Shown: positions 45,031-53,861, numbered from the stretch's first letter. The stretch is DNA of 64,000 nt from Aeromicrobium sp. A1-2 (GCF_003443875.1 NZ_CP027482.1:1984001-2048000), one strand, 5' to 3'. Made by a program: numbers and translations. Notes: a model not told the origin generated them from the sequence alone.

Positions 45031-46665
45031 TCAGTCGTTGATCCGTGGCACCACCGCGTGCCGGCGCAGACCATAGGTCAACGCGTCCACGAGCGCCTCC
45101 CACGACGCCTCGATGATGTTGGCGCCGACACCCACCGTGACCCAGGCGTCCTTGCCGTCAGACGTCTCGATCAGGACCCTGGTGATGGCGTCCGTGCCGT
45201 GTCCCTGGTCGAGGATGCGCACCCGAAAGTCGATCAGGTGGAAGCGGGCGACATCGGGATAGACCTGCTCGATCGCCTGACGCAGCGCGTGGTCGAGGGC
45301 GTTGACCGGGCCATTACCCTCGCCGATCACCGCGAGCCGCACGCCACCGGCAGTCAGCTTGACGGTCGCCTCGGCCACAGCGTCGTCGCCGCGCGCCGAT
45401 TCGGCCAGGACTCGCCACGACTCGACGTCGAAGTACGACGGACGTACGCCATCGACCTCTTCGGCGAGGAGCAGCTCGAACGAGGCGTCGGCCGCCTCAA
45501 ACGTGTAGCCGGACTGCTCCATCGACTTGACCCGGTCGGTGACCCGGCTCAGCAGCACCGCGTCGTTGGCGAGGTCGAAGCCCAGCTCCTTGCCCTTGAG
45601 CTCGATCGTCGCGCGACCGGCCATCTCGGAGACCAGGAGCCGCATGTCGTTGCCGACCAGGGTCGGTTCGATGTGCTGGTAGAGGTTGGGATCGACCCGG
45701 ATCGCGCTGGCATGTAGACCCGCCTTGTGGGCAAACGCCGAGACACCCGTGTAGGGCTGGCGCGCCGACGGCGGATAGTTGGTGATCTCGGCGATCGCGT
45801 GCGAGATCCGGGACGCCTCGGCGAGGGCACCCTCGGGCAGCACCGTCATGCCGAGCTTGAGCTCGAGATTGGCCACGCACGTGACCAGGTCGGCGTTGCC
45901 CGTGCGCTCGCCATAGCCGTTGATGCACCCCTGGACGTGGGTCACTCCGGCCTGGACTGCGGCCATCGAGTTGGCGACGGCACATCCGGTGTCGTTGTGG
46001 GCATGGATGCCCAGTCGTACGCCGGTCTGCGCCACGTCGGTGACGATCTCGGAGACCCAGTGCGGGAGCATGCCCCCGTTGGTGTCGCACAGGATCACGA
46101 CCTCGGCGCCGGCCTCGCCCGCAGCACGGACGACCTCGAGCGCATAGTCGCGGTTGGCGCGGTAGCCGTCGAAGAAGTGCTCGAGGTCCACGAACACCCG
46201 CTGTCCCTCGTCCCGGAGGTACGTCACGGTGTCCCGCACCATCGCGAGGTTCTCCTCCAGCGTCGTGCGCAATGCCTCGGTGACGTGCCGGTCGTGACTC
46301 TTGGCCACGAGCGTCACGACGGAGGCGCCCGAGTCACGCAGCGCCTGGATCAGTGGGTCGGCGGCAGCAGCGACGCCGGCCCGCCGGGTCGCCCCGAACG
46401 CCGCGAGCGTCGCGTGCTTGAGGTCGAGCTCCTTGGCCGCCAGCGCGAAGAACTCGGTGTCCTTGGGGTTCGAGCCCGGCCAGCCGCCCTCGATGTAGCC
46501 GACGCCCAGATCGTCGAGGTGACGCGCAATGTGCATCTTGTCCTGCACGGAGAGGTTGAGTCCCTCCTGCTGCGCGCCGTCACGCATCGTGGTGTCGTAG
46601 ACGTGGAAGTCGCTCACGCTCTGGTGTCCTGCGTTCACTGCGGTGTCCTTCGTTCCGGTCGGCAT
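45031..46665 (-). CDS. cimA: Citramalate synthase
   Basis: Condenses pyruvate with acetyl-CoA to citramalate, the threonine-independent route to 2-oxobutyrate and isoleucine. HMGL-like catalytic domain with YDTTMRDGAQQEGLNLSV and GIHAHNDTGCAVANSMA, and a LeuA-type allosteric domain at the C-terminus. 544 residues. The ATG at 46665 follows directly after an attenuator; a GTG at about 46637 is an alternative. The leader peptide suggests control by isoleucine. Confidence 0.92.
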   Translation of the reverse strand: MPTGTKDTAVNAGHQSVSDFHVYDTTMRDGAQQEGLNLSVQDKMHIARHLDDLGVGYIEGGWPGSNPKDTEFFALAAKELDLKHATLAAFGATRRAGVAAAADPLIQALRDSGASVVTLVAKSHDRHVTEALRTTLEENLAMVRDTVTYLRDEGQRVFVDLEHFFDGYRANRDYALEVVRAAGEAGAEVVILCDTNGGMLPHWVSEIVTDVAQTGVRLGIHAHNDTGCAVANSMAAVQAGVTHVQGCINGYGERTGNADLVTCVANLELKLGMTVLPEGALAEASRISHAIAEITNYPPSARQPYTGVSAFAHKAGLHASAIRVDPNLYQHIEPTLVGNDMRLLVSEMAGRATIELKGKELGFDLANDAVLLSRVTDRVKSMEQSGYTFEAADASFELLLAEEVDGVRPSYFDVESWRVLAESARGDDAVAEATVKLTAGGVRLAVIGEGNGPVNALDHALRQAIEQVYPDVARFHLIDFRVRILDQGHGTDAITRVLIETSDGKDAWVTVGVGANIIEASWEALVDALTYGLRRHAVVPRIND

Positions 46666-46678
46666 CTCGGTCGGGCAA

Positions 46679-46722
46679 CAAAAAAGCCCCCCACGACATG
46701 GGAGGCAGCGCGTCGGGGGCTT
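46679..46722 (-). terminator. Attenuator terminator upstream of cimA
   Basis: On the minus strand AAGCCCCC pairs with GGGGGCTT (8 bp, plus GAC/GTC after a bulge) around a 14-base loop, followed by six U. It lies between the leader ORF and cimA. The leader GGGC at about 46734-46737 could pair with the GCCC of the 5' arm as antiterminator. Confidence 0.8.
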
Positions 46723-46726
46723 GAAA

Positions 46727-46771
46727 TCAGTGCCCGGCGCGCCTGTCGATAATGATCGAGATGCTCTGCAT
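46727..46771 (-). CDS. cimA leader peptide (isoleucine)
   Basis: Encodes MQSISIIIDRRAGH, with four Ile codons (ATC, ATC, ATT, ATC) in 14 residues, three of them consecutive. The stop is five bases before the terminator stem. A TAGACT -10 element seven bases upstream of the ATG predicts a leaderless transcript. This is the classic layout of transcription attenuation, here sensing charged tRNA-Ile. Confidence 0.8.
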   Translation of the reverse strand: MQSISIIIDRRAGH

Positions 46772-46777
46772 GAGGCC

Positions 46778-46789
46778 CAGTCTAGACTG
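46778..46789. promoter_or_regulatory. Palindromic bidirectional -10 region
   Basis: CAGTCTAGACTG is a perfect 12-base palindrome containing TAGACT in both directions. On the minus strand TAGACT is seven bases before the cimA leader ATG (46771). On the plus strand it is nine bases before the ATG at 46798. Both transcripts would be leaderless or nearly so. No strong -35 is visible on either side. Confidence 0.55.
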
Positions 46790-46797
46790 ATCGACCT

Positions 46798-47493
46798 ATG
46801 ACCGCCAGACCCGTTCCCGTCAACGTGGACCCGACGGTGATGTATGCGGTCATGACCCCGCGGCCACTGGAGTCCAAGGACCTGATCCCGCCGCCCTCCC
46901 CCGAGCTGCTGCGGCACTACGGTTCGTCCGATCTCGCGATGCGCCGGCTGCGATCCCGACCGCACCAGCACCTGATCCTGCGGCAGGCCACACTGGAGGA
47001 CGTCGCCTTCATGACCCGCGACGCCCGGATCGACGCCCTGCTGCTGGCCGAGCAGCACGACGGCCTCGTGATCGACCTGAGCATCCCTCGCGTCGTCGAG
47101 CACCGCTCCGACGAGGTCTCGCTCGCCCACGCGACCCAGTGGTACGTCGTGAGCTACGACGATCTTGCCGAGGGCCGCCTGCGGACGATCGGTCTGACGT
47201 CGTTCGGCCTGCCAGAGGCGATCGTGCTCGGCGTCGACGAGCAGACCCACGCGATGTTCAGCGCCGTGCTGGCCGGTCTGGTGCATCGGTTGCTCGCCGA
47301 GTGGCCCGCCAACGACCCGGTCGGGAGCGCGACCGTGACCCTCCGCGACATCGCGTACGGGCTCGGTGATGCCGAGGCCGCGTCGACGCCACGGGATCGC
47401 GCGATCGACATCGACGTGGCGTACGACGCCGACGACAACCTGCTGCTGATCACTCTCCAGGCCGATCCGGCAGAGACGCTTTTCGCACCCTGA
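46798..47493 (+). CDS. Conserved hypothetical protein
   Basis: 231 residues with no motif I recognise. It starts MTARPVPVNVDPTVMYAVMT and contains a Leu/Val-rich mixed alpha-beta middle (DGLVIDLSIPRVVEHRSDEV). No signal peptide or membrane segment. It is divergent from cimA and shares its promoter palindrome, and it converges with aspA, five bases apart. Codon use fits a real gene. Confidence 0.65.
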   Translation: MTARPVPVNVDPTVMYAVMTPRPLESKDLIPPPSPELLRHYGSSDLAMRRLRSRPHQHLILRQATLEDVAFMTRDARIDALLLAEQHDGLVIDLSIPRVVEHRSDEVSLAHATQWYVVSYDDLAEGRLRTIGLTSFGLPEAIVLGVDEQTHAMFSAVLAGLVHRLLAEWPANDPVGSATVTLRDIAYGLGDAEAASTPRDRAIDIDVAYDADDNLLLITLQADPAETLFAP

Positions 47494-47497
47494 CCGG

Positions 47498-48922
47498 TCA
47501 GGACACGGTGGGTGGCGTCGCGCGCGGCGCCAGGTTGGCCAGTGTCTCGGGGCGCAGGATCGCCTCAAGCTTCTCCGGCGGGAGCAGCCCGCGTTCGAGC
47601 ACGATCTCGGCGACGCCGCGTCCGGTGGCCAGCGCCTCCTGGGCGACATCGGTCGCCGCGGCATAGCCGATGTAGGGATTGAGGGCCGTGACCAGACCGA
47701 TCGAGTTCTCCACCTCGGCGCGCAGCAGCTCGACGTTCGCCGTGATGCCATCGACACACCTGGTCGCCAGCACCAGGATCGCCTCGCGCAGTCGGGAGAT
47801 GCCGGCCGACAGTGAGTAACAGATGATCGGCTCGAAGGCATTGAGCTGGAGCTGGCCACCCTCGGCCGCCATCGTGACGGTGAGGTCGTGACCGATGACC
47901 TGGAACGCGACCTGATTGACGACCTCGGGGATCACCGGGTTGACCTTGCCGGGCATGATGCTCGACCCGGCCTGCACTGCCGGGAGGTTGATCTCGTTGA
48001 ACCCGGCGCGCGGGCCCGAGGAGAGCAGTCGCAGGTCGTTGCAGATCTTCGACAGCTTGACCGCGACCCGCTTGAGCGTGCCCGACAGCTGGACGAACGC
48101 GCCGCAGTCCTGCGTCGCCTCGATCAGGTCGACGGCACTTTGCAATGGCAGGCCGGTGAGCCGCGAGAGATGCTCACAGGCCGCCGGGACGTAGCCCGCC
48201 GCGGCGTTGAGCTGGGTGCCGATCGCCGTTGCACCCAGGTTGATCTCGTGCAGCAGCATGACGGCCTCGGACAGCCGGCTGCGGTCCTCGCCGATCATCA
48301 GCGAGTAGGTCCGGAACTCCTGGCCCAACGTCATCGGCACAGCGTCCTGCAGCTGCGTTCGTCCCATCTTGAGGACGTCGTGGAACTCGTCGGCCTTGGC
48401 GGCGAACGAGTTCTCGAGCACCTCCATCGCCTCGAGCAGGGCGTGCGTCGCCAGAATGATGGCGATCTTGACCGCCGTCGGGTAGACGTCATTGGTCGAC
48501 TGGCTCAGGTTGACGTGCTCATTGGGGTGGATGACGTGATAGTCACCCTTCTTGTGGCCCATCAGCTCGAGCGCCCGGTTGGCGATCACCTCGTTGGCGT
48601 TCATGTTCGTCGACGTGCCCGCGCCGCCCTGGATCACGTCGACGACGAACTCGTCCCGCAGGCTGCCGGCGCGGATCTCCTCGCAGGCCGTGCGAATCGC
48701 GCCGAAGCGTTCGTCATCCAGCAGACCGAGGTCGTGGTTGGCCGTCGCCGCCGCCTCCTTGACCGCAGCGAGCGCCTCGACCAGATAGGGACTGATGCCG
48801 ATCGGGATGCCGGTGATCGGGAAGTTCTCGAGGGCCCGGAGCGTGTGGACCCCCCAGTAGGCCTCGATCGGGACGTCACGGTTGCCGATCAGATCGTGCT
48901 CGGAGCGCGTGGCATTGGTCAT
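47498..48922 (-). CDS. aspA: Aspartate ammonia-lyase
   Basis: Converts aspartate to fumarate and ammonia. Fumarase/aspartase superfamily signature GSSIMPGKVNPVIPEVVNQV, with the mobile-loop serine, and TSTNMNANEVIANRALELMG. The VPIEAYWGVHTLRALENFPI opening and ETYS-like segments favour aspartase over fumarase. 474 residues. GGAGG precedes the ATG at 48922. A 22-base palindrome lies upstream. Confidence 0.9.
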   Translation of the reverse strand: MTNATRSEHDLIGNRDVPIEAYWGVHTLRALENFPITGIPIGISPYLVEALAAVKEAAATANHDLGLLDDERFGAIRTACEEIRAGSLRDEFVVDVIQGGAGTSTNMNANEVIANRALELMGHKKGDYHVIHPNEHVNLSQSTNDVYPTAVKIAIILATHALLEAMEVLENSFAAKADEFHDVLKMGRTQLQDAVPMTLGQEFRTYSLMIGEDRSRLSEAVMLLHEINLGATAIGTQLNAAAGYVPAACEHLSRLTGLPLQSAVDLIEATQDCGAFVQLSGTLKRVAVKLSKICNDLRLLSSGPRAGFNEINLPAVQAGSSIMPGKVNPVIPEVVNQVAFQVIGHDLTVTMAAEGGQLQLNAFEPIICYSLSAGISRLREAILVLATRCVDGITANVELLRAEVENSIGLVTALNPYIGYAAATDVAQEALATGRGVAEIVLERGLLPPEKLEAILRPETLANLAPRATPPTVS

Positions 48923-49004
48923 GGTGATCCTCCAGTTTCGAGGCACGACGTTGGGCCTCGCACACCGACCATAGAACACGCGACCGGTCCGGTGTGGGAG
49001 ACGT

Positions 49005-49026
49005 CACTGTACTGGCCGGTACAGTG
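49005..49026. promoter_or_regulatory. Operator-like palindrome upstream of aspA
   Basis: CACTGTAC and GTACAGTG are exact 8-base arms around TGGCCG; the centre is itself nearly symmetric. It lies 83 bases upstream of the aspA start and 24 bases beyond the ilvE stop. A TATGGT -10-like hexamer at 48968-48973 lies between it and aspA. The likely role is an operator for aspA; the regulator is not adjacent. Confidence 0.5.
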
Positions 49027-49049
49027 CCACGCTCCGTCCGAGACAGGGA

Positions 49050-50150
49050 TCAGCCGGGCAGGACCTGGGTCATCCAGCCGTGTCGGTCGGCCGCACGACC
49101 GTACTGGATGTCGACCAGTGCAGAGCGGATGTCCGTCGTGACCTTGCCGGCCTCGCCGTCGCCGCTGACGGCCTCGCCACCGTCCCACTTGAGCGATGCC
49201 ACCGGCGTCACCACGGCCGCTGTGCCGCACGCAAAGACCTCGGTGATCGTGCCGTCCGAAGTCCCGTTGCGCCACTCATCGATGCTGACCCGACGCTCGA
49301 CGACCTCGTGGCCCAGATCCCGGGCGATCGCCATGATCGAGTCACGCGTGACGCCCTCGAGGATCGACCCGGACAGCGCCGGCGTCACGATCGAGCCATC
49401 GGACTGGACGAAGTACAGGTTCATGCCGCCGAGCTCCTCGACCCACTTGTGCTCGGTCGAGTCCAGGAAGGCGACCTGGGCGCAACCGTGATCGGCGGCC
49501 TCCTGCTGCGGCAGCAGGCTCGCTGCGTAGTTGCCGCCGCACTTGGCCGCGCCCGTGCCACCGGCACCCGCGCGCGAATAGTCGGCAGACAACCAGATCG
49601 AGACGGCCTGCACTCCCCCGGCGAAGTACGCACCTGCGGGTGAGGCGATGACCGAGTAGGTCACGTGTTGGCTCGGGCGGACGCCCAGGAAAACCTCCGA
49701 CGCGAACATGAACGGCCGCAGGTAGAGGCTCTTCTCGCCGCCGGCCGGCACCCAGTCACGATCGGCTTCGATCAGCGCGCGGACCGACCCGAGGAACCAG
49801 TCCACCGGCAGCTCCGGGAGCGCCAGGCGATGCGCCGAGCGCTGCATGCGCGCCGCGTTGGCCTCCGGGCGGAACAGCCAGACCGAGCCGTCCGCGTGGA
49901 CGTACGCCTTGAGACCCTCGAAGATCTCCTGCGCGTAGTGCAGAACAGCCGTCGCGGGATCCAGCATCAGCGGCCCGTACGGCACGACCCGCGCATCGGC
50001 CCAGCCGGTTGCCGGGGTCCACTCGGCCAGGAACATGTGGTCGGTGAAGTGGTTGCCGAAGCCGGGATCGGCCAGGATGGCGTCGCGCAGCTCAGCGGTC
50101 CGCGCAGCGGGATTTGGTTCGAACCTGCTCGCGAATTGCTTGGAAGTCAT
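49050..50150 (-). CDS. ilvE: Branched-chain amino acid aminotransferase
   Basis: PLP enzyme for the last step of Ile, Val and Leu synthesis. The Schiff-base Lys is in GTGAAKCGGNYAASLL, and FAGTGAAxV-type segments (VFACGTAAVVTPV) contact the phosphate. The start MTSKQFASRFEPNP at 50150 gives 366 residues; an upstream in-frame TTG at 50180 is possible. It follows leuB by 43 bases and is probably cotranscribed with it. Confidence 0.93.
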   Translation of the reverse strand: MTSKQFASRFEPNPAARTAELRDAILADPGFGNHFTDHMFLAEWTPATGWADARVVPYGPLMLDPATAVLHYAQEIFEGLKAYVHADGSVWLFRPEANAARMQRSAHRLALPELPVDWFLGSVRALIEADRDWVPAGGEKSLYLRPFMFASEVFLGVRPSQHVTYSVIASPAGAYFAGGVQAVSIWLSADYSRAGAGGTGAAKCGGNYAASLLPQQEAADHGCAQVAFLDSTEHKWVEELGGMNLYFVQSDGSIVTPALSGSILEGVTRDSIMAIARDLGHEVVERRVSIDEWRNGTSDGTITEVFACGTAAVVTPVASLKWDGGEAVSGDGEAGKVTTDIRSALVDIQYGRAADRHGWMTQVLPG

Positions 50151-50193
50151 AGTAATCACGGTAATACTTTCTCGGGTCAAAGGTAAGCGGGCA

Positions 50194-51252
50194 TCAGCTC
50201 ACCGATACACCCTCGGCCACGCGTGACGTGATGGCCTCCCCCACCTCCTCGGTGGTCCGGACGGTCGCGTCGCGCTCGGCGATGTCGGCCTCGACCGCCG
50301 ACGTGATGCGGGCCGCGGCCTCGGGCAGTCCGAGGTGGTCCAGCAGCAGGGCACCCGACAGGATCGCCGCGGTGGGATCGGCCTTGTGCTGGCCGGCGAT
50401 GTCAGGCGCAGATCCGTGCACGGGCTCGAACATGCTGGGCGCGGTCCGGTCGGGGTTGATGTTGCCGCTGGCGGCCAGGCCGATGCCACCGGTGATCGCC
50501 GCGGCGAGATCGGTCAGGATGTCGCCGAACAGGTTGTCGGTCACGATGACGTCGAACCGGGCCGGATCGGTGACCAGGAAGATCGTCGCGGCGTCGACGT
50601 GCAGGTAGTCAACCGTGACATCGGGGAACTCGGTCGCGACGGCGTCGACCGTGCGCGTCCACAGGTGTCCCGCATGGACCAGCACATTGTTCTTGTGGAC
50701 CAGCGTGAGCTTGCGCCGCGGCCGCGCCTGCGCACGGGCGAAGGCGTCGCGGACGACACGCTCCACGCCGTACGCCGTGTTGATGCTGACCTCGGTCGCC
50801 ATCTCGTGCGGCGTGCCGACCCGGATTGCCCCGCCGTTGCCGACGTACGGCCCCTCGGTGCCCTCACGGACCACGACGAAGTCGATGGCGCCGGGATCGG
50901 CCAGTGGCGTGGCGACGCCGGGGAACAGCTTCGACGGGCGCAGGTTGACGTAGTGGTCGAGCGCGAAGCGGAGCTTGAGCAGCAGCCCGCGCTCCAGGAT
51001 GCCCCAGGGCACGCTGGGATCGCCGACTGCGCCGAGCAGGATCGCGTCGTGTCCGCGAATCTCCTCCAGCACCGAGTCCGGCAGCGTCTCGCCGGTCGCG
51101 TGCCAACGCTTGGCACCCAGGTCGTACTGGGTGCGACTGAAGGCGACGTCGTGATCAGCTGCGACGACGTCGAGGACCTGGAGGGCCTGGGCCGTCACTT
51201 CGGGACCGATGCCATCTCCGGGCACCACTGCAAGCGAAAACGTACGAGTCAT
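50194..51252 (-). CDS. leuB: 3-isopropylmalate dehydrogenase
   Basis: Leucine biosynthesis; LeuB-type enzymes also oxidise 3-methylmalate in the citramalate pathway, so it may serve the cimA route. Signatures: [36 protein letters not shown] and [14 protein letters not shown]. 352 residues from [10 protein letters not shown]; the ATG three codons upstream (51261) is an alternative. A leader ORF and paired hairpins lie 320-370 bases upstream. Confidence 0.94.
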   Translation of the reverse strand: MTRTFSLAVVPGDGIGPEVTAQALQVLDVVAADHDVAFSRTQYDLGAKRWHATGETLPDSVLEEIRGHDAILLGAVGDPSVPWGILERGLLLKLRFALDHYVNLRPSKLFPGVATPLADPGAIDFVVVREGTEGPYVGNGGAIRVGTPHEMATEVSINTAYGVERVVRDAFARAQARPRRKLTLVHKNNVLVHAGHLWTRTVDAVATEFPDVTVDYLHVDAATIFLVTDPARFDVIVTDNLFGDILTDLAAAITGGIGLAASGNINPDRTAPSMFEPVHGSAPDIAGQHKADPTAAILSGALLLDHLGLPEAAARITSAVEADIAERDATVRTTEEVGEAITSRVAEGVSVS

Positions 51253-51308
51253 GTGTCTCATCCTAGGCAGCACATCTCAGAATGTGAAACCCGCATCTTG
51301 ATATGTGG

Positions 51309-51398
51309 TCAGTTGTCGTCAGGCCGGTCGGACAGCTCGAGCGGCTTGGCCTCGTCGCGCAGGTGCGCGGGGCCCCACTCCATCAGCTGGGGTTCCAT
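51309..51398 (-). CDS. Small ORF upstream of leuB
   Basis: 29 codons beginning MEPQLMEWGPAHLRDEAKPL, with AAGGAG five bases upstream of the ATG, the strongest Shine-Dalgarno in the region. It ends 56 bases before leuB. It is acidic, has no signal peptide and no cluster of branched-chain codons, so it is not an obvious attenuator. It resembles no family I know. Confidence 0.5.
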   Translation of the reverse strand: MEPQLMEWGPAHLRDEAKPLELSDRPDDN

Positions 51399-51518
51399 GA
51401 TGTCTCCTTCGATTGGACGGGAGCGGGGATCGGCGAAGGGTCCGCCGTTCCACCAGACACATGTCCGGAGATCATCCGAGGAGAGTACGAAAGCGAGCGA
51501 TCAGATCATGATCAGCAA

Positions 51519-51589
51519 CCCTGCGGCGAAACGGCGGGCCAACGCCGAAACTCCGCGGCAGGGTGTAGCCCTAAGAGGCCCTGCCGCGG
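51519..51589 (-). promoter_or_regulatory. Alternative RNA hairpins of a leuB attenuator
   Basis: Segment 1 CCGCGGCAGGG (51589-51579) pairs with segment 2 CCCTGCCGCGG (51563-51553), 11 bp. Segment 2 can instead pair with segment 3 CCGCAGGG (51526-51519). Segment 1 overlaps the leader ORF and its stop is in the first loop. This is the mutually exclusive pairing expected of attenuation, but no U-run terminator follows. Gap 51399-51747 otherwise shows no gene. Confidence 0.55.
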
Positions 51590-51618
51590 CAAGCGATTAC
51601 TACGAGCTGCTTCCGCAT
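51571..51618 (-). CDS. leuB-ilvE leader peptide (Leu-Val-Val-Ile)
   Basis: Encodes MRKQLVVIACRGRAS. Four consecutive branched-chain codons (CTC GTA GTA ATC), including two rare-looking GTA, precede the hairpin. A TAGCGT -10-like element lies nine bases upstream of the ATG, suggesting a near-leaderless transcript. leuB is 319 bases downstream of the leader stop, a long but possible leader. Confidence 0.6.
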   Translation of the reverse strand: MRKQLVVIACRGRAS

Positions 51619-51747
51619 GATGCGGCCACGCTACTCCTGTCCACCAGGATCCGTGCAGACAGCCCCAAGATGTCTCACCTGGTGGGCTCACGGCGACACA
51701 GAGCCACACGTGCGGCCTGCTGCCGGGCCTCGTGACAGACTGACCGC

Positions 51748-52311
51748 GTGAGCGCACCCGCCGAAGTCCCTGAGCTCGTCTCGAGGACGCTCGATCTCTC
51801 GCGTCAGCGCGGATTCATCACCTCGATCCGCAACGAGACCGGCCGACTGCTGGCCTCCCTCGCCGCGTCCCGCACGGGGACCCTGGCCGAGCTCGGAACC
51901 GGCTGTGGTGTTGGGTCCGCGTGGCTGTCGAGCGGATCGCCTGCGGACGCTCGAGTCGTCAGCGCCGAGCTTGATCCGGCCTTGGCCGGCGACGTCCAGA
52001 AGATCTTCGCCGACACCGACAACGTCGACGTCATCGCGGGCGACTGGTCGACTCTGGAGAAATATGCCCCCTTCTCGCTGCTGTTCGTCGACGTGCGCGA
52101 GGTCATGGAGAGCATCGATGTCATCGCCGGCCTGCTGGAGCCCGGGGGCATCGCGGTGCTTGACGACTTCGTGCCCTCGGCCTTCTGGCCACCCATCGTC
52201 GAGGGCAGGGTCGACACGGTGCGCGAGCGCTGGCTGACCGACGAGCGCTTCGCCGCGGTTGAGATGTTGATCGACGTAGACGCCTCGCTGATCATCGCGA
52301 CCCTTCGCTAG
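51748..52311 (+). CDS. SAM-dependent methyltransferase, O-methyltransferase-like
   Basis: 187 residues with the class I SAM motif LAELGTGCGVGSAWL, DPALAGDVQKIF with the acidic residue of motif II, and FVDVRE in place of the usual DADK-type metal site of O-methyltransferase family 3. GTG start. Substrate unknown. It converges with the APC permease gene, overlapping four bases. Confidence 0.75.
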   Translation: MSAPAEVPELVSRTLDLSRQRGFITSIRNETGRLLASLAASRTGTLAELGTGCGVGSAWLSSGSPADARVVSAELDPALAGDVQKIFADTDNVDVIAGDWSTLEKYAPFSLLFVDVREVMESIDVIAGLLEPGGIAVLDDFVPSAFWPPIVEGRVDTVRERWLTDERFAAVEMLIDVDASLIIATLR

Positions 52312-53861
52312 CGGTATCCGGCCCGGTGCGCCCCCGGCTGCCTCTCGCTCACGGCGGCCCCGTCCGTGGCGTCCTCGGGAGCAGGCGGCAGCTCCTCACG
52401 GTTGCCCAGCGCGCTGTGGCCCCGCCCGTACAGCCCGTAGACCAACAGGCCCACGATCATCCAGATGACGAAGTTGCGCCACGTGGTCCAGCTCAGGTTG
52501 AACGACAGCCAGATCGTGGCCACCAACGACACGATCGGCAGAAATGGCACCATCGGCACCATGAAGCCGCGCTCGAGGTCGGGTTGTGACTTCCGCAGCC
52601 GGATGACGCCCACGGCGCAGAACCCGAAGGCGAACAACGTGCCGAGCACCAAAAGCTGCTCGCGGTTGGCAGTGCCCGGATCCAGTGCCAGCAGGGCCGC
52701 AGCGAGTCCGGCGACCAGCGCAGCCCGCGCCGGTGCGGAGCCGGTGCCGACGTGCGAGAGGCTGCGCGGCAGCAGACCGTCGCGACCCATCGCGAACAGC
52801 ACGCGACTCTGGGCGATCAGCACGACCAGGACCACCGTCGTCAGGCCGAACAGGGCACCGATGTTGATGACGTCGGAGCTCCAGCCCGGGCCGATCGACC
52901 GCAGCGCATCGGAGACCGGCGCGTCGGTGCCCAGCTCCTGATACGGACGCAGGCCGACCAGCACGGTCGCCATCACGACGTAGAGCACCGTGACGATGCC
53001 GATCGCGCCCAGCATCGCCCGCGGGATCGAGCGCCGCGGGTTGCGGGTGTCCTCCGCGGCCGTGGCAATCAGGTCGAAGCCGATGAAGGCGAACACGATG
53101 ACACCCGCGGCGGTGAAGATCCCGGTCAGGCCGAAGGCGTCTCCCGTGCCGCCCGTGAGGCTCTGGAGGACGCTGCCGCGCGCACCGGCACCGGTGACGA
53201 CGTCGGGCACGAACGGGGCGTAGTTGGAGGCCTTGACGTGGCCTGCTCCGATCACGATGACCAGGGCGACTGCGATGAGCTTGGCGGCGACAATCCCCGT
53301 GAGCACGCGGCCGGAGAGCTTGGTGCCGGCCGCGACCAGCAGGGCGAGGACGATGACCAGCAGCGCCGCGATCCACCCCGTCCCCTCGGTCACGGATGAA
53401 TGGTCAGCCACGAAGGCCGGAACGCCGATGCCCAGACCGCCGAGCGTCGAGGTGAAGTACGCCGCCCAGACCCGCGACACCAGTGCGGCCGCGACGACCA
53501 GCTCGAGGACCAGAGCCCAGCCCACGATCCACGCCCACACCTCGCCGAATGCGACGTAGGCGAACGTATAGACACCACCCGCGGTCGGCAGCGTCGAGGA
53601 GAGCTCGGCGTACGACAACGCCGCGAGCACGCACACCACCGCAGCGATCAGGAACGAGATGATCACTGCTGGACCTGCCATGGAGGCGGCCTGCTGGCCG
53701 GCCAGCGAGAAGATGCCTGCGCCGATCATGACCCCCAGAGCGAGCACGATCAGGAGCCCCGTGCCGAACACGGCCGGCAGGCGGTGGCGGGCATTCGTGA
53801 TGCGCAGCATCGCGAGCTCCGGTGGCAGGCGTCTAGCCCTTGTGATCTGTGCATCAACCAT
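52308..53861 (-). CDS. APC-family amino acid permease
   Basis: About 14 hydrophobic segments. VFGTGLLIVLALGVMIGAGI carries the GxG motif of helix 1, followed by AALSYAELSSTLPTAGGVYT and FAFIGFDLIATAAEDTRNPR, typical of cationic-amino-acid-transporter-like members. 517 residues from the ATG at 53861, preceded by GGGGGA; the substrate is not predictable. Confidence 0.85.
   Translation of the reverse strand: MVDAQITRARRLPPELAMLRITNARHRLPAVFGTGLLIVLALGVMIGAGIFSLAGQQAASMAGPAVIISFLIAAVVCVLAALSYAELSSTLPTAGGVYTFAYVAFGEVWAWIVGWALVLELVVAAALVSRVWAAYFTSTLGGLGIGVPAFVADHSSVTEGTGWIAALLVIVLALLVAAGTKLSGRVLTGIVAAKLIAVALVIVIGAGHVKASNYAPFVPDVVTGAGARGSVLQSLTGGTGDAFGLTGIFTAAGVIVFAFIGFDLIATAAEDTRNPRRSIPRAMLGAIGIVTVLYVVMATVLVGLRPYQELGTDAPVSDALRSIGPGWSSDVINIGALFGLTTVVLVVLIAQSRVLFAMGRDGLLPRSLSHVGTGSAPARAALVAGLAAALLALDPGTANREQLLVLGTLFAFGFCAVGVIRLRKSQPDLERGFMVPMVPFLPIVSLVATIWLSFNLSWTTWRNFVIWMIVGLLVYGLYGRGHSALGNREELPPAPEDATDGAAVSERQPGAHRAGYR

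Noticed and set aside
46666-47859. N-terminal extension of the cimA frame to 942 residues
   Set aside because: The extension runs antisense through the hypothetical gene, the attenuator and aspA; cimA similarity starts near 46665.
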